Below, one piece after another: positions 53,678 through 63,297 of a DNA stretch of 64,000 nt. The translations under genes were made by a program, and so were the position numbers. The DNA lies in assembly GCF_002019735.1 (NCBI RefSeq), contig NZ_KV917378.1, positions 310,001-374,000 of the forward strand, in the 5' to 3' direction. Below the pieces are notes generated by a model. It was not told where the DNA came from, searched no databases, and worked only from the letters and a program-made list of their open reading frames with translations. Within the stretch, counting starts at the first letter, position 1; the number at the start of each line of letters is the position of its first letter. This DNA comes from Salipaludibacillus agaradhaerens. GTDB taxonomy: Bacteria; Bacillota; Bacilli; Bacillales; Salisediminibacteriaceae.

Positions 53678-54115
53678 TTAAGGTGATTGGAGAAAATATC
53701 TTTCATAAGGGGTTGCATCAATATTTTTTTCTTTAAGTTTTTTGCGTAGAAATTTATGATCTCTTTTCGGCGTGGCTAAAATATACCCTTTAATAATTAA
53801 TTCCTCACTTATTTCTCTTGCCTCATTTTCTAAGGCTAACTCACCGATTTTACCAGCAATTTTCCCTTTTGCCACGTCTCTAAATAATTCAGGTACAGGC
53901 TCAACTAACTCATTGAGAAATTTTTTTTGCTCGTCAGACCACAAATGAAGTGTTTTATTAATATAATACTCTTGCCAGTCCAATATGGATTTTCCGTCTT
54001 CTTTAGGCATTTTTTTAAGGAATTTACGAAACATAAAATAACCGCCAATTGCAACAAACACAAACACAAGAACCGACCAAAAAAAGATGAACCACATAAA
54101 TAAATCTTCGAGCAT
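53678..54115 (-). CDS. yneK: DUF2621 family protein YneK
   Basis: 145 residues with one N-terminal membrane helix (about 5-27, MWFIFFWSVLVFVFVAIGGYF) and a cytoplasmic helical domain (WQEYYINKTLHLWSDEQKKFLNELVEPVPELF...). It matches YneK, next to ccdC and convergent in B. subtilis. GAGGTG stands before ATG 54115. Function unknown. Confidence 0.85.
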   Translation of the reverse strand: MLEDLFMWFIFFWSVLVFVFVAIGGYFMFRKFLKKMPKEDGKSILDWQEYYINKTLHLWSDEQKKFLNELVEPVPELFRDVAKGKIAGKIGELALENEAREISEELIIKGYILATPKRDHKFLRKKLKEKNIDATPYERYFLQSP

Positions 54116-54233
54116 AAAAACACCTCTTTCTCTCATCCGCCTTTTATTTTACGATATTTCCACTGTTCTGAAAAGGTTTAAGTTGGTAAGCGTTTAAAAT
54201 ATAGCAAAGAAAAAATTATATCTATTAAACAGG

Positions 54234-54266
54234 AGACCAAAACAGCCCCTTAAGCTGTTTTGGTCT
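54234..54266. repeat. Strong 13-bp inverted repeat
   Basis: AGACCAAAACAGC (54234-54246) and GCTGTTTTGGTCT (54254-54266) pair perfectly around a 7-base loop. No T tract follows on either strand. The rest of 54116-54697 shows no gene or other signal. Confidence 0.5.
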
Positions 54267-54697
54267 GTCATGTATCTAACTATTTTAGGGATGAATTGGA
54301 GGCTGAAAACAATATCATTATGATTTCGACAATATGCTTTTATGTTTTGGTCTTCATTTATTCTGTTTATATCAACAGCAGAGAGACTATATGAAAAATT
54401 TAAATAGTTGTTTTAGCTTGTATTGAATGAATCTCTCAGATATCAGTGCTAATTGTTGTGAGTACAAGCGACAGAATAACATCGGGGGTTAGCAGTGTTA
54501 AGAAAACATTTGTGTTAAAAAGGGAATTTATTCTTAATACCACCGAGCTTGGACAGAAGTTTTACAAATATAATTTGCGAAAACTGAATGTTTAAATTAA
54601 TACTTAACAATCTATGAGACACCAATTTTACAATAATATAGGAGCTGAGTCTTAAAAATGATTTTAAATAGAGAACATGGTTGTACGTATTTCCTTT

Positions 54698-55165
54698 TCA
54701 TCTTAAAAAAGCTTCTGTTCTTTGGCTTAGCGCATCTTGTATGCGAATTTTTTGTGTAGGGTGAATATTGAGTGTTTCTAAATTAGACAGATGAATATAT
54801 TTAACCTCTAGTGATTCACTACTGCTTTTCAATTTCCCATCAATTGCTTGACACAACATACATATAGAAAACTGCTGGCGAACTTCCCCATCTGCGTAAG
54901 CAATAACATGATTTGGATCACTATAAACCCCAATTAACCGAGTAACTTTGACATTTAGACCTGTTTCTTCTTTCACTTCTCTTTTGAGAGCAGCCTCAAT
55001 AGATTCTCCAGGTTCTTGCTGTCCACCAGGTAGTGACCATTTCCCATTATCAACTCGCTGTTGCAATAAGATAGCATTCTCTTTAATAATAATACCGCTT
55101 ACAGCTGGTACCAGTGAATTGGGCATAGGAGCTGTAGAATCATAATAATAATCTTTTCTATTCAT
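54698..55165 (-). CDS. NUDIX hydrolase
   Basis: 155-residue pyrophosphohydrolase. The NUDIX box G-x5-E-x7-REVKEETGL is complete, starting at GGQQEPGESIEAALKREV. An N-terminal segment (MNRKDYYYDSTAPMPNSLVPAVSG) precedes the fold, as in the subgroup acting on ADP-ribose-like or nucleotide-sugar compounds. The exact substrate cannot be told. ATG 55165 follows GGAGGG. It is divergent from the PTS operon, and their starts are 190 bases apart. Confidence 0.88.
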   Translation of the reverse strand: MNRKDYYYDSTAPMPNSLVPAVSGIIIKENAILLQQRVDNGKWSLPGGQQEPGESIEAALKREVKEETGLNVKVTRLIGVYSDPNHVIAYADGEVRQQFSICMLCQAIDGKLKSSSESLEVKYIHLSNLETLNIHPTQKIRIQDALSQRTEAFLR

Positions 55166-55209
55166 CGTTATCCCTCCATTTTTTAAGTATATCATTACAA
55201 AAGATTTGG

Positions 55210-55290
55210 TTGACATTCCTAGTTAATGCTTCTATAATCTAAAATATATTATAACAAACGTTACATAACGTAACATATGTTATGAATATA
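55210..55290 (+). promoter_or_regulatory. Promoter and operator of the glucitol-type PTS operon
   Basis: TTGACA (55210-55215), 17 bases, TATAAT (55233-55238) is a perfect consensus promoter. Just after the start point are repeated AACGTTA/TAACGTAAC motifs (55257-55275) and the dyad CATAAC-N9-GTTATG (55264-55284), the likely binding site of the SorC-type regulator encoded at the end of the operon. Such a strong promoter needs a repressor. Confidence 0.7.
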
Positions 55291-55353
55291 TTTTTTGATC
55301 TGTTGTGGAACATATGTGAAAAGAGTGTGTTATATTAAAAAGGAGGAAGAAAC

Positions 55354-56607
55354 ATGTCGATTTATAGCAAATTGTTGGAAAGAGAAAAAGGGAATGAGCC
55401 AATTAAAGTAGGTATTATTGGTGCAGGACAGATGGGGTTTGGTTTAATTGCACAAATATCCCGTGTCTCTGGAATGGTTGTAACGGGAATTTGTGATGTC
55501 AATATTGAAAACGTTAGCAAATCAAGAGATTTCTATCAATCTCGAGAAAATAGACTTGTAAAAACATTGACATCTCAAGATTACAGGGAGGTCATTCACT
55601 CCCCTAATGTGGAGATTATTGTTGATGCCACAGGGGTTCCAGAAGTGGGAGCTAATATAGCATTAGAAACTCTAAAAGCTAAGAAGCACCTCGTCCTATT
55701 AAATGTTGAGGTGGATATTACGGTTGGTTCGATCATGAATGATTTATTTGATTCAGCCGGCCTAGTATATACTGGTTCAGCTGGTGATGAACCAGCGGCA
55801 ATTGTAGAGTTGTATGAATTTGCTAAACTGATGGGACTAGAAGTGGTTGTGGCAGGTAAAGGAAAAAATAACCCATTGGTCCCACTGGCAAATCCTGATA
55901 CGTGCGCTAAAGAAGCGAAGCAAAAGAATATGAGTGCACATATGTTAGCAGCCTTTCAAGATGGTACAAAAACAATGGCTGAAATGAATTTGTTAAGTAA
56001 TGCAATTGGCTTAATTCCTGATAAAGTTGGGATGCACGGTGTAGAAGCAGATCTTACAAATGTTGCTGATAAGCTAACTCTTAAAGAACAGGGGGGAGTG
56101 TTAAATGGTTTAGGAGTAGTGGATTATGTTAATGGACTAGCTCCTGGTGTGTTTGTGATTGTAAAAAGTGAATTGAAGCCTGTTGATGAGGAATTGCGAT
56201 ACTTATTGAAAGTTCATAAGTCACATGGTGATCACTATACTCTTTACAGACCGTATCACTTAGCAAGCTTGGAAACACCAGTAACTATTGCGAAAGCTGT
56301 TTTAGAACAAGAACAGTCGATCCATCCATTAGGTGCACCCATTTCAGAAACGGTTGCAGTAGCTAAAAGACCAATTAAACCAGGTGAAAAAATTGATGGT
56401 ATTGGCGGCTATTCTGTTAGAGGGGTTCTTGAAACTCATAAAGATATGAAATTAAATAAGCACATTCCTATAGGATTGATTAGTGGAGAAGTTATTGCTA
56501 AAAAAACAATAAACGAGGGTGAGTTTCTAACAGAAGATAAGGTTGAGCTTGATGTTTCAACAACTGTCTGGAAATTACGTATGTTGCAGGACAAATTATT
56601 TTCTTAA
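55354..56607 (+). CDS. Homoserine-dehydrogenase-like NAD(P) oxidoreductase with C-terminal SAF domain
   Basis: 417 residues. The N-terminal Rossmann fold begins VGIIGAGQMGFGLIAQIS, then ATGVPEVGANIALETLK; the middle holds YTGSAGDEPAAIVELYEFAKLMGLEVVVAGKGKNN. A SAF-like domain follows at about 340-410 (AVAKRPIKPGEKIDGIG, SGEVIAKKTINEGEFLTEDKVEL). The family is described as predicted homoserine dehydrogenase-like; its members occur in sugar and polyol clusters and several remain unassigned. As first gene of a glucitol-type PTS operon it takes the place of sorbitol-6-phosphate dehydrogenase, so it probably oxidises the phosphorylated product of the transporter. The substrate is unknown. AAAGGAGGAAG precedes the ATG. 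Confidence 0.7.
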   Translation: MSIYSKLLEREKGNEPIKVGIIGAGQMGFGLIAQISRVSGMVVTGICDVNIENVSKSRDFYQSRENRLVKTLTSQDYREVIHSPNVEIIVDATGVPEVGANIALETLKAKKHLVLLNVEVDITVGSIMNDLFDSAGLVYTGSAGDEPAAIVELYEFAKLMGLEVVVAGKGKNNPLVPLANPDTCAKEAKQKNMSAHMLAAFQDGTKTMAEMNLLSNAIGLIPDKVGMHGVEADLTNVADKLTLKEQGGVLNGLGVVDYVNGLAPGVFVIVKSELKPVDEELRYLLKVHKSHGDHYTLYRPYHLASLETPVTIAKAVLEQEQSIHPLGAPISETVAVAKRPIKPGEKIDGIGGYSVRGVLETHKDMKLNKHIPIGLISGEVIAKKTINEGEFLTEDKVELDVSTTVWKLRMLQDKLFS

Positions 56608-56648
56608 AATTATAAATATTTCCAATATTAAAACAAAGGGGGATTAAT

Positions 56649-57056
56649 ATGGGATTGATCACGTTAGCTTGTGGGTTATTACTTATGCAATCGTTTTTAA
56701 CATTTATACAGGTGAGGTATTATAGAAAATCTGTTGAACGCTTCTTTAAAAAATATAATACGAAGAAAGATGTTCACTTATTTACAGGTCAAGCCCGTAG
56801 AAAATTTGGTGCCGGTTCAATCGTGATGTTAGTTGTTGATGAGAAATATATCGTTCTAGATTGTCAGACAATGAAGGGGGTTAGTGTATTATCAAAGTTC
56901 AAAGATATAGAAAGTTTCCGCGGTTGTCACGTAGGGGAAATTCTAAACGATTTACAATATGAAGACAAAAAACGGAAAAAATCAGCGATCGACATTGCTC
57001 TACAAAATGCAAGTGAAAATGCCTTACTAACCATTTCAAAGAAACAAATGACATGA
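56649..57056 (+). CDS. gutM: Glucitol operon activator family protein GutM
   Basis: 135 residues, one N-terminal membrane helix (about 3-20) and a cytoplasmic domain (YRKSVERFFKKYNTKKDVHLFTGQARRKFGAGSIVMLVVDEKYIVLDCQTMKG). It belongs to the GutM/SrlM family, found with glucitol PTS genes and long called an operon activator, though its mode of action is unclear. AAAGGGGG precedes the ATG, 41 bases after the oxidoreductase. Its presence supports reading this as a glucitol-type transporter operon. Confidence 0.85.
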   Translation: MGLITLACGLLLMQSFLTFIQVRYYRKSVERFFKKYNTKKDVHLFTGQARRKFGAGSIVMLVVDEKYIVLDCQTMKGVSVLSKFKDIESFRGCHVGEILNDLQYEDKKRKKSAIDIALQNASENALLTISKKQMT

Positions 57057-57133
57057 TTTTCCAGGGGGATTTGTGACGCTATAATGTTAAGCTCGGTACT
57101 TAACTAAACAAAAAGCTAAAGAAGGGGTGTTTT

Positions 57134-57652
57134 ATGATGGAATGGATAGAATGGTTCGGTGAACATTTTATCGGAATGTTTGATGCTGGTGGAGAACAAT
57201 TTATGAATTTATTTACCGGCATTGTACCTACGTTGGTCGTATTATTAACGTTTACTTACGCCATGATTAAATTCATTGGTGAAGAGAGAGTAACGAAGGC
57301 AATTCAATTTGCTTCAAAGTTTATGGTTTTAAGATATACACTTATGCCAATACTATCAATTCTTCTTCTAACAAATCCGATGGCCTATACTTTTGGACGT
57401 TTTGTAGAAGAGAGACAAAAACCTGCTTTTTTTGATTCATTAGTTTCTTTTTTGCATCCAGTAACGTCTATTTTTCCTTACGCTAATGCTGGAGAATTAT
57501 TTGTATACTTGGGGATCGCTAATGGGTTGATTCAGGCAGGTTATGGAACAGCTGAATTAGCGGTTCGGTTTTTCTTAGTAGGGATAGTTGTTATCTTCCT
57601 CAGAGGGGTTATTACAGAGCGGATCACCTATTATTTAGCAAATAAAATGTAA
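57134..57652 (+). CDS. srlA: PTS glucitol/sorbitol-type transporter, IIC component
   Basis: 172-residue membrane component (SrlA family) with about four helices (near 28-45, 70-90, 118-138, 145-162). The family motif [32 protein letters not shown] is near the N terminus. It forms the transport channel with the IIBC protein encoded next. ATG 57134 or 57137 follows AAGGGGTG. A cre-like sequence (57648-57661) overlaps its stop codon. Confidence 0.88.
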   Translation: MMEWIEWFGEHFIGMFDAGGEQFMNLFTGIVPTLVVLLTFTYAMIKFIGEERVTKAIQFASKFMVLRYTLMPILSILLLTNPMAYTFGRFVEERQKPAFFDSLVSFLHPVTSIFPYANAGELFVYLGIANGLIQAGYGTAELAVRFFLVGIVVIFLRGVITERITYYLANKM

Positions 57653-57661
57653 ACGCATTCA
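57648..57661. promoter_or_regulatory. cre-like site within the PTS operon
   Basis: TGTAAACGCATTCA fits TGWNANCGNTNWCA with one mismatch and spans the end of srlA and the leader of srlE. A roadblock-type catabolite site is possible; strength of evidence is low. Confidence 0.35.
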
Positions 57662-57683
57662 ATTATACAAAGGGGTGATATAT

Positions 57684-58697
57684 ATGAATTATAAATCGGT
57701 ATTTGTCAACAAAGGATCAGGTGGTTGGGGTGATGGTTTAACATTAACACCTGAAGGTAAAAAGGTAAAAGTAGTTTCAATTACTGGAGGTGGTATTCAT
57801 CCAGTTGCGAAAAAAATTGCAGAATTAACAAATGGTGAAGCAGTTGATGGTTTTAGAAATTCTGTGCCTGAAGATGAAATGATGTGTGTTGTCATTGACT
57901 GTGGAGGTACGGCGAGAATAGGGTTATACCCTATGAAGCGTATTCCTACTGTTGATGTCTTGTCATCATCACCGTCTGGGCCACTTGCTAAACATATTAC
58001 TAAAGATATATTTGTTTCAGGGGTAACAGAAAAGCAAGTTCATCTAGCAGATGACATTGGTGAAGAGCCAAGAGAAGGATCTTCTGAAAAAGAGAATAAT
58101 GAGGGTGTGCTAGATAAACAACAATTTGAAAAAGAATATAATGAAGCTAAAAAAGAATTTAGCGACAATAAGGATGGTTTTTTAATCAAATTTTCAAAAG
58201 GAATAGGAAGTATTACAGGAACGTTTTATCAAGCAGGTAGAGATTCCATTGAGATGTTAATAAAAAATATTATACCATTTATGGCGTTTGTTAGTATGTT
58301 AATTGGTATAATAAATTATACAGGTGTTGGTGACTTAATTGCGAATTCATTAGCGCCTTTAGCAAGCTCTATTTGGGGATTAATTGTGATAGTATTGATT
58401 TGTACATTGCCGTTCTTGTCACCGGTTTTAGGTCCGGGGGCTGTAATAGCTCAAGTAATCGGAGTGCTGATTGGAAGTCAAATAGCCCTTGGTAATATCC
58501 CTCCTCAGTTTGCTTTGCCAGCGTTATTTGCCATAAATGGACAAGTTGGGGCAGATTTTATACCCGTCGGTCTTTCGTTGGGAGAAGCAAAACCGGAAAC
58601 CATTCAATACGGTGTGCCAGCTGTATTATATAGCCGGTTAATTACTGGAGTTCTAGCTGTTGTTATTGCTTATGTTGCTAGCTTCGGAATGTATTAA
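57684..58697 (+). CDS. srlE: PTS glucitol/sorbitol-type transporter, IIBC component
   Basis: 337 residues. The IIB domain (about 1-150) starts [26 protein letters not shown], and the phospho-accepting cysteine is probably that in [20 protein letters not shown]; a charged linker follows (about 125-165). The membrane half (about 185-337) has [30 protein letters not shown] and [21 protein letters not shown] 57684 follows AGGGGTGA. It phosphorylates the incoming polyol. Confidence 0.88.
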   Translation: MNYKSVFVNKGSGGWGDGLTLTPEGKKVKVVSITGGGIHPVAKKIAELTNGEAVDGFRNSVPEDEMMCVVIDCGGTARIGLYPMKRIPTVDVLSSSPSGPLAKHITKDIFVSGVTEKQVHLADDIGEEPREGSSEKENNEGVLDKQQFEKEYNEAKKEFSDNKDGFLIKFSKGIGSITGTFYQAGRDSIEMLIKNIIPFMAFVSMLIGIINYTGVGDLIANSLAPLASSIWGLIVIVLICTLPFLSPVLGPGAVIAQVIGVLIGSQIALGNIPPQFALPALFAINGQVGADFIPVGLSLGEAKPETIQYGVPAVLYSRLITGVLAVVIAYVASFGMY

Positions 58698-58717
58698 TTT
58701 AATTCAGGAGGGATTAG

Positions 58718-59071
58718 ATGTATAAATCCAATGTAATAGAAATGGGTTCGCTAGTTGAAAGTTTTAAAGAAGAAATGTTAGTCATTCTATTCGGGCCAGA
58801 AGCTCCAAAAGAGTTAAGAGAAGTCTCTGTGATTCATGATTGTGTACAAATATCAGAAAATCCAGTTCAAGAGGGGGGGTTATTAATTATTGATAATCAA
58901 GAATATAGTATCACGGCAGTTGGATCTTCTGCTAACCAAAACCTTAAGGAGCTGGGCCATATTTCAATTTATTTTAATGAGATAGAAGGTGATATTTTAC
59001 CCGGTGCTGTTTTTGTAAGTCCTTCATCAATGCCTATAATAAAAGAAGGTAGTACAATAATTTTCAAATAA
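58718..59071 (+). CDS. srlB: PTS glucitol/sorbitol-type transporter, IIA component
   Basis: 117-residue soluble component (SrlB family) that passes phosphate from HPr to IIB. The likely phospho-histidine lies in KELREVSVIHDC; LGHISIYF is the family end motif. It starts 20 bases after srlE with CAGGAGGG upstream. The complete set of IIC, IIBC and IIA in this order is typical of glucitol-type systems. Confidence 0.88.
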   Translation: MYKSNVIEMGSLVESFKEEMLVILFGPEAPKELREVSVIHDCVQISENPVQEGGLLIIDNQEYSITAVGSSANQNLKELGHISIYFNEIEGDILPGAVFVSPSSMPIIKEGSTIIFK

Positions 59072-59088
59072 CAGAATGGATGATAGTT

Positions 59089-60027
59089 ATGTCTTTTTTA
59101 GAAGACAGAAGATTACTCGTTAAAATAGCATATATGTATTATGAGGAGGGGGCTACGCAATCAGAAATTGCCAAGACATTTGGTTTTAGCCGTTCATTAA
59201 TCTCTAAATATTTAACTAAAGCTAAAGAACTAGGGGTAGTAGAAATCATTATTCATGAAGATGAAGATCATCCTTTTATGGGATTAGAAGCAAAAATAGA
59301 GCGGAAATATGATTTAAAAGAGGTTATTTGTGTTCCTTCAGGAAATGATTCAGCGAAGTCACGTCTCGGAGCTGCTGCTGCTAAATATTTATTGAGAGTT
59401 ATAAAAGATGGGAAAACAATCGGATTCTCATCCGGTACCACTTTAAATGAAGTGGCAAAAGCGATGCCGCAAACAACTAATTACTCTCAGTTGCTAACTG
59501 TTCCACTAGTAGGCGGTATGGGGGATGAACAGGTGGATATTCATGCTAATAGTATTGTAGCAAGAATAGCGGAAAAGCTTAACGCTAGATATAAGCTATT
59601 GCACGCACCTGTTTTAGTCGATTCTAAAGAAGCTAAAGATGTCATTATTAATCTAGGTGTGATAAAAAATACGCTTGATATTGGACGAGCAGTAGACATT
59701 GCAGTAGTGGGGATTGGTGGAACACCCGAACACTCGACTATGGTTAAATCTTATTTAGACCATGGGAATGATAAAGGAATAAATTATAACGAAATTGTGG
59801 GAGATATTTGTTATAATTTTATCGATTCTCACGGAAAAGCACCTTCAAACAGTTGGAACGATAGAGTTGTGGCTTTAGAAGTGAATAAATTAAAAGACAT
59901 TCCACACGTTATAGGGATAGCAAGCGGTTCAAATAAAGTGAAAGCTATTCAATCTGCTTTAAATGGGGAACTTCTTAACGTTCTAATAACAGATGAAGAA
60001 ACTGCTCTAGCGTTACTAAAAAGTTGA
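59089..60027 (+). CDS. SorC/DeoR-type sugar-binding transcriptional regulator
   Basis: About 312 residues. The N-terminal helix-turn-helix is YYEEGATQSEIAKTFGFSRSLISKYLTKAKELGVVEI. The C-terminal SorC sugar-binding domain (about 60-312) carries GKTIGFSSGTTLNEVAKAM and DIAVVGIGGTPEHSTM, and likely binds a sugar phosphate. ATG 59089 is chosen over 59080 on family grounds; the ribosome site is weak (GGATG). It closes the operon and most likely controls the repeats at 55257-55284. Confidence 0.88.
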   Translation: MSFLEDRRLLVKIAYMYYEEGATQSEIAKTFGFSRSLISKYLTKAKELGVVEIIIHEDEDHPFMGLEAKIERKYDLKEVICVPSGNDSAKSRLGAAAAKYLLRVIKDGKTIGFSSGTTLNEVAKAMPQTTNYSQLLTVPLVGGMGDEQVDIHANSIVARIAEKLNARYKLLHAPVLVDSKEAKDVIINLGVIKNTLDIGRAVDIAVVGIGGTPEHSTMVKSYLDHGNDKGINYNEIVGDICYNFIDSHGKAPSNSWNDRVVALEVNKLKDIPHVIGIASGSNKVKAIQSALNGELLNVLITDEETALALLKS

Positions 60028-60067
60028 TAGAGTACTCTCGAAATGCCAAATTGAGTAAGTAACCAAC

Positions 60068-60117
60068 GCGGCTCAGGCTAGTAAAAATGTTGACAGCCTG
60101 AGCCGCTGTTTCTTTAG
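60068..60117. terminator. Terminator between the PTS operon and the SLC13 gene
   Basis: A perfect GCGGCTCAGGCT/AGCCTGAGCCGC 12-bp stem with a 15-base loop, followed by TGTTTCTTT. It overlaps the stop of the convergent gene, so it may work both ways. Confidence 0.85.
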
Positions 60118-61784
60118 TTAGGAAAGGTTGTTAAATCAATTCCAAACACAAATGGAAGTAACAGTACAACAAAAGTGACAACACCGATGATTGCGAGAAC
60201 GTTCATCCAAAAGCCTGCTTTCACCATATCTAACATTTTCAAATAATCAGTGCCAAACACGACTGCATTTGGTGGTGTCGCTACTGGAAGCATAAAAGCA
60301 CAAGAAGCAGCTAAAGCTGCCGGCACCATCATGGCGAAGGGGTGAACATCAATAGCGTAGGCGAGTGATGCCATAATAGGCATAAGCATGGTTGCAGAAG
60401 CTGTGTTAGATGTGATTTCAGTCAAAAACATCACGAGTAATGTTACAGCAAGGACAATTAAGATAAATTCCACACCGATTAAAACGCTTAACTGTTCACC
60501 GATCCACACATCAAGTCCTGTGTCCCCAAAAGCACCTGCAATAGCAAGGCCGCCTCCAAATAATATAAGAATACCCCAAGGGACATCTTTCGCAGTATGC
60601 CAATTCATTAATTTAACACCTTCATATTTAAATGAAGGAATGAGAAAGAGTAACGAGGCGCCTGTAATTGCGATAAGGGTATCATTAATATTAGGATGAA
60701 GGTACTCTTGAAGGATAAACGACCGCGTGATCCATGCAATCGCAGTCAATGAAAAAATCATCATAACCATTTTTTCATCTGCACTCATTTGACCTAAGGC
60801 TTTCCGTTCATTTTCAACCACTTCTCGCCCCCCAGGTATATCTTTCATTTTCATTGGAAAAGCAAAGGTAATTAAATAAATCCATGCAATAACTAATAAG
60901 AAAGCAGCTAGTGGGACACCGAATAACATCCAATACCCGAAAGATAAATCCACATCAAATATTTCACGTAACTGCCCAGCTAAAATGGTATTTGGAGGTG
61001 TTCCAATAATCGTCCCTAATCCTCCAATAGACGCAGAAAAGGCTATTGCAATCATGAGACCTTTCGCGAATTGATCTGCTTCCTTTTTTGGATTCTCAAC
61101 AAATTTCTCATCAATAAGATGTGTAAACTGATAAATAATGGCTGTGCCAATCGGCACCATCATCATAGCTGTGGCTGTATTAGAAATCCACATGGACAAA
61201 AATGCTGTCGCGGTCATAAACCCGAGCATGAGACGTTTTGTACTCGTGCCAACAAGGTGAATGATCGTTAGTGCTATACGCTTATGAAGGTTCCAACGCT
61301 CTAAAGCTAATGCGATAATAAAGCCGCCAAGAAATAAAAAGACAATATCATTCCCATAATTAGGTGTTACTTCGTCAACGCCTATTGTCGTCACGAGAGG
61401 AAATAAAATAATAGGTAATAATGACGTTACTGGAATGGGAATCGCTTCAGTAATCCACCATGTGGCTATCCATATTGTTCCTGCCAACACACCACGGGCT
61501 TCAAAAGAAAGACCGTCTGGTTGAAAAAATAGTAGAACGAGAAAGAATAAAAGAGGGCCAAGAATTAAACCGACTAACTGCTTTGCTGAAAAATCACGCT
61601 TATCAGGTGATGGTTGACGATATGTACCTGTCATTTTTCCTGACACTTTTTCCATACGACCTCTAGAATCGCTCGGTGGTTCACCGCCAGATCGGCCTCC
61701 GATAAAACGGATGATGTCGATTATTCTGTCATGACTTTCCCATGTTTTGTGCCACACATATTTAATGATCTCCACACCTGTCAA
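60114..61784 (-). CDS. SLC13/DASS family sodium:dicarboxylate symporter
   Basis: Up to 556 residues and about 11 membrane segments plus two re-entrant hairpins. The two sodium/carboxylate motifs are MWISNTATAMMM and EITSNTASATM, the SNT signatures of the family; IGTPPNTI and PVATPPNAVVFG follow each. It resembles SdcS of Staphylococcus (AKQLVGLILGPLLFF). A soluble N-terminal stretch of about 60 residues (rich in G, S, R) is longer than usual, so the true start may be one of several later codons; 61784 (TTG) is the outer limit. It imports a dicarboxylate such as malate or succinate. Confidence 0.88.
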   Translation of the reverse strand: MTGVEIIKYVWHKTWESHDRIIDIIRFIGGRSGGEPPSDSRGRMEKVSGKMTGTYRQPSPDKRDFSAKQLVGLILGPLLFFLVLLFFQPDGLSFEARGVLAGTIWIATWWITEAIPIPVTSLLPIILFPLVTTIGVDEVTPNYGNDIVFLFLGGFIIALALERWNLHKRIALTIIHLVGTSTKRLMLGFMTATAFLSMWISNTATAMMMVPIGTAIIYQFTHLIDEKFVENPKKEADQFAKGLMIAIAFSASIGGLGTIIGTPPNTILAGQLREIFDVDLSFGYWMLFGVPLAAFLLVIAWIYLITFAFPMKMKDIPGGREVVENERKALGQMSADEKMVMMIFSLTAIAWITRSFILQEYLHPNINDTLIAITGASLLFLIPSFKYEGVKLMNWHTAKDVPWGILILFGGGLAIAGAFGDTGLDVWIGEQLSVLIGVEFILIVLAVTLLVMFLTEITSNTASATMLMPIMASLAYAIDVHPFAMMVPAALAASCAFMLPVATPPNAVVFGTDYLKMLDMVKAGFWMNVLAIIGVVTFVVLLLPFVFGIDLTTFPN

Positions 61785-61826
61785 CCCCTTATTCTAGAAT
61801 AGTTGTGTCTATTTTAATAAATTTTA

Positions 61827-62084
61827 TCATTGGGGATCTCTTGAATAGAAATCTTGTATGATGTCATGAGAGGCCATGAATAAAGCGCTTTCAAAGTTTT
61901 TCTCGTGATCGCTTTCAATCTCTTGAATTTTTAATGACATTTCTATAAAATTGCGACACGTAGCAGAATGCTTAATAGTGAGGGAAATAGTTGAGTAGCC
62001 GCTATGTATCAGAATAGGTTTGTTAAGTATTGTGTAGCCTATGAAGGTAATTAAAATGGCGAAGTTATGCCTTGTTGTAGTCAT
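61827..62084 (-). CDS. Hypothetical protein, 85 residues
   Basis: Short frame on the same strand as the SLC13 gene, 42 bases upstream of its outer start. The first half may be a weak membrane helix (FAILITFIGYTILNKPILI); the rest is polar. AAGGGGAC lies about 11 bases before the ATG, a poor site. No family is recognised. It could be a real small partner or a chance frame. A cre-like CGTGATCGCTTTCA (61904-61917) lies in it. Confidence 0.3.
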   Translation of the reverse strand: MTTTRHNFAILITFIGYTILNKPILIHSGYSTISLTIKHSATCRNFIEMSLKIQEIESDHEKNFESALFMASHDIIQDFYSRDPQ

Positions 62085-62311
62085 TTTAAATTTTTGTCCC
62101 CTTAAAATAGAATGACTCTGTTTAACTGTATAGAAGGAGTCATAGCGTTACATAAGAAATCATTACCTTTAGCAAGAATTTTCTTAAGTAAAAACACCCC
62201 TAAAAAGCTATCAGATAAAAGTCAGTAAACAAATGACTTGCATTACTATAAAAAATAAAGTAACTTAATAAATATAAGGAAATCTATTTTGTTAGTTGGA
62301 GGGAATTTCAA

Positions 62312-63295
62312 ATGAATCACTTAAAAGGGGTACACCATGTTACCGCCATAACGAGCAGTGCAGAAAAAAATTATGAATTTTTTACGTATGTATTAGGTAT
62401 GCGGTTAGTTAAAAAAACAGTCAATCAAGATGATATTCAAACGTATCATTTGTTTTTTGCTGATGATGAAGGAAATCCAGGTACGGATATGACCTTTTTT
62501 GATTTTCCTGGCATTCCAAAAGGACACCACGGAACAAATGAGATTTCGAAGAGCTCGTTTCGTGTTCCCAGTGATGAAGCACTAGACTATTGGGTGAAAC
62601 GATTTGATCGATTGGAAGTGTCACATACTGGCATTAAAGAACAATTTGGCAAAAAGACGTTATCTTTTGTAGATTTTGATGATCAACAGTATCAATTGAT
62701 TTCAGATGAAAAAGATGAAGGAGTAGCAGCTGGTATCCCATGGCAGGATGGCCCGATTCCATTAGAATTTGCCATTACAGGTCTTGGACCAATTTTTGTT
62801 AGAATCGCAGACATCGACTATTTTAAAGAAATGATGGAAAAAGTGTTACTCTTCAAGGAAGTGTCCAGAGAAAATGATGTCTATTTATTTGAAGTTGGAG
62901 AAGGAGGTAATGGGGCTCAGGTCATAGCTGAACACAATACTGTTCTCCCACAAGCACAGCAAGGATATGGTACCGTGCATCATGTTGCTTTTCGTATTGA
63001 AGATAGAACGGTTTTAGATGAATGGGATAATCGTTTACGACGTTTTGGATTCCAAACTTCAGGCTATGTAGACCGTTTCTTCTTTCAATCTCTTTACGCG
63101 AGAGTCGCGCCGCAAATTTTGTTCGAATTTGCCACAGATGGACCTGGCTTCATGGGAGATGAACCTTATGAAACATTAGGAGAAAAATTGTCTTTACCGC
63201 CATTTTTAGAAGGGAAAAGAGACGAAATAGAACAATCCGTTCGACCAATTGATACTGTGAGAAGTACTATTACAATGGAAAAAGAATATGAGTGA
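62312..63295 (+). CDS. Ring-cleaving dioxygenase (MhqO/YdfO type glyoxalase fold)
   Basis: 327 residues with two vicinal-oxygen-chelate modules (about 1-150 and 155-300). Metal ligands are probably the histidine in GVHHVTAI, the histidine in TVHHVAFR and the glutamate in LFEFATDGPG. Homologues in Bacillus cleave hydroquinone- or catechol-like compounds and are induced by quinones. GGAGGGAA precedes the ATG. It is a single gene; I saw no MhqR-type operator upstream. Confidence 0.88.
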   Translation: MNHLKGVHHVTAITSSAEKNYEFFTYVLGMRLVKKTVNQDDIQTYHLFFADDEGNPGTDMTFFDFPGIPKGHHGTNEISKSSFRVPSDEALDYWVKRFDRLEVSHTGIKEQFGKKTLSFVDFDDQQYQLISDEKDEGVAAGIPWQDGPIPLEFAITGLGPIFVRIADIDYFKEMMEKVLLFKEVSRENDVYLFEVGEGGNGAQVIAEHNTVLPQAQQGYGTVHHVAFRIEDRTVLDEWDNRLRRFGFQTSGYVDRFFFQSLYARVAPQILFEFATDGPGFMGDEPYETLGEKLSLPPFLEGKRDEIEQSVRPIDTVRSTITMEKEYE

Positions 63296-63297
63296 CT

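Noticed and set aside
54186-54202. cre-like GGTAAGCGTTTAAA
   Set aside because: Two mismatches to the consensus and not placed at any promoter.
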